From Bacteroidota bacterium (GTDB taxonomy: Bacteria > Bacteroidota > Bacteroidia > Bacteroidales > PXBB01), in the NCBI GenBank assembly GCA_022708385.1, contig JAKIYU010000088.1, positions 1 through 9,196 on the forward strand: a stretch of DNA of 9,196 nucleotides, read 5' to 3'. The position numbers and the translations under genes were made by a program. Below are positions 7,098 to 9,196 of this stretch, piece after piece. Position 1 is the stretch's first letter. Each line of letters opens with the position of its first letter. Below the pieces are notes generated by a model. The model saw nothing but the letters and a program-made list of their open reading frames with translations, was not told where the DNA came from and ran no database searches.

Positions 7098-7673
7098 TTA
7101 AATTACTGTCCAATCCGCCATTTTTTTCCTCTGCCTTTCAGCTAGCTCTGTTTTCTTCATTTCTTCGGATAATTTATCCGGCGTATCCCTATAACCCAAT
7201 GCCATAACATTTATTATTTCTTTGTCATCAGGAATTTTCAGGTTATTTCTTAAAGATTCTTTGTCAAATCCGCCCATCTGGTGTACATAAATATCGTGCG
7301 ACAAGGCTTGCATAGTCAGATAGGCCACCGCCTGTCCGCAATCGTAGGATGCATACGAATTGGGTTTACCATTATGTGAAAAGAATTTAGAGGCAACACA
7401 AACTATCAAAACGGGAGCAAAGGAGGCCCACTGCTTATTGAAAGGCACAAGTGTATTTATAATCAGGGGGTAGAGTTTGTTGTCTTCCTTATGGGCAACA
7501 ATAAAATGCCATGGTTGTTCATTATAAGCCGAAGGTGCCCACCGTGCCGCTTCAAATAGCGAAAACAAAATCTCCTTTTTAACAGGTTCAGGACTGAACG
7601 AACGTGGGCTCCAGCGATTTTTTATAAGTTCAAGTACAGGATAATCTGTAATAGCTGATTTTCTGCTACTCAT
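7098..7673 (-). CDS. Nitroreductase family FMN-dependent oxidoreductase
   Basis: This 191-residue protein belongs to the FMN-binding nitroreductase superfamily, which uses NAD(P)H to reduce nitro groups, quinones, flavins or similar acceptors in the cytoplasm. Motifs: IKNRWSPRSF (17-26), whose Arg/Ser residues typically bind FMN phosphate; AARWAPSAYNEQPWHFIVA (42-60), the FMN and dimer-contact motif; SYDCGQAVAYLTMQA (109-123); and the C-terminal VMALGYRD (156-163). Length matches the short, single-domain subgroup. The ATG at 7671-7673 overlaps the stop of the upstream NlpC/P60 gene by 8 nt (ATGAGTAG), so it should be translated from the same transcript. The natural electron acceptor cannot be deduced. 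Its stop lies 2 bp from that of the convergent T9SS cargo gene. Confidence 0.94.
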   Translation of the reverse strand: MSSRKSAITDYPVLELIKNRWSPRSFSPEPVKKEILFSLFEAARWAPSAYNEQPWHFIVAHKEDNKLYPLIINTLVPFNKQWASFAPVLIVCVASKFFSHNGKPNSYASYDCGQAVAYLTMQALSHDIYVHQMGGFDKESLRNNLKIPDDKEIINVMALGYRDTPDKLSEEMKKTELAERQRKKMADWTVI

Positions 7674-8451
7674 TTAAATATCTCTTAATAAGCCTTAATT
7701 TATGTGTATATTTATTTTCTTCGTAATTGTATATGCCATAATGGTCAATGACATCAATACGAACACTACCGGATGCATGCATGATTTTATTCTTACCTAT
7801 AATAAGTCCTGTATGAATAACTACGCCTTCAGGGCTTTCAAAAAAGGCTACATCGCCCGGCAAGGCATCAGAAATAAAATTTAATGTTTCGCCAACCTGA
7901 GCCTGTTGTTGTGCATCTCTCGGCAACCTGATGCCATTTACTTTAAAAACCATTTGTATAAGCCCCGAACAATCTATGCCAAAAGGCGAACGCCCCCCCC
8001 ACAGATAAGGTGCATTCAGATATATATGGGCCGCACTGAGTATACTTTTGGAAATGGCTTTCTCCTGACCTGTTACTTCACCTTCGAATGAATATTTCAT
8101 CTCATCTACATAAAAAGAGTTCTCCGACAGATAAGGTATAGTGCTGCCAAATACTATGGGGATATATCTGTTAAGCTGATGATTATATATGAGCTGAACC
8201 AGCTCATTTGAGAAAATCGGCTTCAAAGCCGACATCTTCTCGAATGTGGTATCTGAAATAAGCATGACCTGCTTCTTATCTACCCATCCCAGATAGTCGT
8301 CATGGACACATTTTACAAACCACCAGTCTCCGTTAATCTCCATGATTTGAAACAACTCCCCGAAAAGCAACTGAGATACCATTTCAGACTTGCTTGTGGG
8401 TTCTGCTCTCAAGGGGGTTATGGCTATGTGACAAATACCAAAACTGCTCAT
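7666..8451 (-). CDS. SH3-NlpC/P60 cysteine peptidase, murein peptide hydrolase
   Basis: This 261-residue peptidase has N-terminal bacterial SH3-like material (about 1-65, with GDWWFVKC and YLGWVDKKQV) and probably a second SH3-like segment (about 75-125). The C-terminal NlpC/P60 papain-fold domain (about 130-258) follows. The catalytic set is visible: Cys 161 in GIDCSGLIQ, His 213 in VIHTGLIIG, and a third polar residue, probably His 225 in IMHASG. YLWGGRSPFG just before the Cys is typical. The family cuts gamma-D-Glu-diaminoacid bonds in cell-wall peptides; the architecture recalls YkfC or dipeptidyl-peptidase VI. No signal peptide or lipobox is present, which favours a cytoplasmic role in recycling muropeptides over wall remodelling (inference). 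It is first in a two-gene unit with the nitroreductase. A TATATTTG -7 box lies just upstream. Confidence 0.93.
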   Translation of the reverse strand: MSSFGICHIAITPLRAEPTSKSEMVSQLLFGELFQIMEINGDWWFVKCVHDDYLGWVDKKQVMLISDTTFEKMSALKPIFSNELVQLIYNHQLNRYIPIVFGSTIPYLSENSFYVDEMKYSFEGEVTGQEKAISKSILSAAHIYLNAPYLWGGRSPFGIDCSGLIQMVFKVNGIRLPRDAQQQAQVGETLNFISDALPGDVAFFESPEGVVIHTGLIIGKNKIMHASGSVRIDVIDHYGIYNYEENKYTHKLRLIKRYLNE

Positions 8452-8480
8452 AAAACAAAATACATTTATTTAAAACCACA

Positions 8481-8488
8481 CAAATATA
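8481..8488 (-). promoter_or_regulatory. Candidate -7 element for the NlpC/P60-nitroreductase unit
   Basis: On the minus strand this reads TATATTTG, an exact TAnnTTTG match 30 nt upstream of the ATG at 8451, predicting a leader of roughly 20-25 nt. No TTG stands at the expected -33 distance, so only half of the promoter is supported. Confidence 0.4.
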
Positions 8489-8583
8489 CAATTATTTTTT
8501 TTGTATTAATTTGGAATTTATTTCATTACATATAGTTTAAATACACTATCTTTACAAAATCTAAATAAGCAAAACTTAATCCC

Positions 8584-8838
8584 ATGACACAAGAAAGAGA
8601 AATTCTTAAGAAAAAAGTAGAAAGCGTGATTGACCAGATACGTCCATACCTGGTAGCTGACGGTGGCAATATTGCCTTTATTGAACTTACAGAAGATAAT
8701 ATTGTAAAAGTGGAATTACTGGGCGCATGCAAAGGTTGCCCCATGAGTATGATGACCTTAAAATCGGGAGTTGAAAATGCCATAAAAAAAGCTATTCCTG
8801 AAATAAAATCTGTTGAGGCAATTAATATTGCTCTCTAA
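8584..8838 (+). CDS. NifU-like C-terminal domain (Nfu) iron-sulfur carrier
   Basis: This 84-residue stand-alone Nfu domain assembles or carries an Fe-S cluster (usually a [4Fe-4S] held by the CxxC of two subunits) and passes it to apo-enzymes in the cytoplasm. The whole family pattern is visible: a helical start, IDQIRPYLVADGGNIAFIEL (16-35), VKVELLGAC (41-49), the CKGCPMS cluster motif with Cys 49 and Cys 52, and MMTLKSGVENAIKKAIPEI (56-74). The N-terminal IscU-like domain of full NifU and the A-type domain of NfuA are absent; the short form is normal for Bacteroidota. No Mrp/ApbC or suf gene is adjacent, so it seems to be a single-gene unit. ATG 8584 is the only sensible start; no SD. A TATCTTTA (8547-8554) could be its -7 box, but it lacks a placed TTG. 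Confidence 0.96.
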   Translation: MTQEREILKKKVESVIDQIRPYLVADGGNIAFIELTEDNIVKVELLGACKGCPMSMMTLKSGVENAIKKAIPEIKSVEAINIAL

Positions 8839-9135
8839 TATTTGCTGCTCAATTGACACTCCAAACTTTTCGTTCTGCAAAGGAGTCATTTCTTTTTTTA
8901 GAAATCCTATTAGCTCTTATTGGCATTGTTGATATCTTTATCCCGTTATCACCCGTCAATCCTTATATTTTACTCTCTGCTTGTGTCTGACACACAACTT
9001 ACATAAATGGCATCAAAGGTTTCTGAAAAATAAGACAAATGGCATTTACATTAAAAGTTACATCGAAAAAAAGGCATTTCTCTCAAAATAAGATGGCACA
9101 ATCTCTTTTAATTATGGTTTTTCATAGGGGTTTCA
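8839..9135. other. Intergenic stretch without a recognisable gene
   Basis: About 300 bp of AT-rich DNA with frequent stops in the frames I read on both strands. I see no tRNA-like or rRNA-like segment and no transposase remnant. It holds the weak terminator candidate, a short near-palindrome TGTGTCTGACACA at 8982-8994, and the word GGCAT at 9009, 9041 and 9073 at an exact 32-bp spacing in otherwise diverged sequence. None of these supports a firm function. Confidence 0.5.
8858..8899 (+). terminator. Weak candidate intrinsic terminator after nfu
   Basis: ACTCC (8858-8862) can pair with GGAGT (8882-8886) around a 19-nt loop, and a T-rich run follows (8889-8899). The stem is only 5 bp and the loop is long, so the call rests mainly on its position 20 bp after the nfu stop. 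Confidence 0.3.
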
Positions 9136-9196
9136 ATGTCAAGTTTCACTCAAAACCTGTTCACCAACATTGTTTTATTAATAATTCTTTTGACTG
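9136..9196 (+). CDS. Possible start of a membrane protein, truncated by the window end
   Basis: An ATG at 9136 opens a frame that stays open to the last base, about 20 codons: MSSFTQNLFTNIVLLIILLT. The second half is strongly hydrophobic, as for an N-terminal membrane segment or signal sequence. AGGGG at 9126-9130 lies 5 nt upstream and could serve as a ribosome binding site, which is unusual among the other genes here. Twenty codons is far too short to prove a gene, and no domain is recognisable. It could equally be chance in AT-rich DNA. Confidence 0.3.
   Translation, partial: MSSFTQNLFTNIVLLIILLT

Noticed and set aside
8526..8783. 85-codon minus-strand frame over nfu
   Set aside because: The opposite strand encodes a complete Nfu domain with CxxC; the minus frame is its shadow.
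9001..9100. Possible CRISPR or direct-repeat array from GGCAT words 32 bp apart
   Set aside because: The shared core is only about 8-9 bp, the remaining unit sequence differs, and no cas gene is near.

Overview
The window looks like chromosomal DNA from a member of the Bacteroidota. It carries both kinds of type IX secretion system (T9SS) C-terminal sorting domain: the CHU_C-like type B domain at the end of a large PKD-repeat protein, and the Por-secretion-tail type A domain on a smaller protein. It also has a Bacteroidota-type promoter (TTG, 20 nt, TAnnTTTG), almost no Shine-Dalgarno sequences, AT-rich intergenic DNA, and a tRNA-guanine transglycosylase lacking the usual zinc cysteines. I cannot name a genus from the sequence alone.

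Layout, left to right. (1) 1-724: the 3' two thirds of tgt (queuosine tRNA modification), cut by the window edge. (2) 725-1018: non-coding DNA holding a 215-bp element with perfect 18-bp terminal inverted repeats and no transposase, a MITE-like candidate. (3) 1019-4566, minus strand: a very large secreted PKD-repeat protein broken into two reading frames by a frameshift near 2905-2945. The upstream piece has the signal peptide, a propeller-like N-terminal region and four PKD domains; the downstream piece has six more PKD domains and the T9SS type B sorting domain. (4) 4672-6224, plus strand: aat (L/F-tRNA-protein transferase, N-degron pathway), translationally coupled by an ATGA overlap to an LpxL/HtrB-like lipid A acyltransferase. 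(5) 6241-7095: a well-formed promoter, then a small secreted protein with a T9SS type A domain. (6) 7098-8451, minus strand: an overlapping pair, an SH3-NlpC/P60 peptidase without signal peptide followed by a nitroreductase. This pair converges on the preceding gene with only 2 bp between stop codons. (7) 8584-8838, plus strand: a single-domain NifU-type (Nfu) iron-sulfur scaffold. (8) 8839-9196: about 300 bp of AT-rich DNA without a convincing gene, possibly ending in the first codons of a membrane protein that runs off the window.

Most of the genes are housekeeping: tRNA modification, N-end-rule tagging, outer-membrane lipid synthesis, murein peptide hydrolysis and Fe-S assembly. The accessory part is surface-related: two T9SS cargo proteins, one of them disrupted. 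I see no defence island, CRISPR array, prophage or biosynthetic cluster. The observations most worth checking are the frameshift in the giant PKD protein, the MITE-like element, and the zinc-less Tgt.
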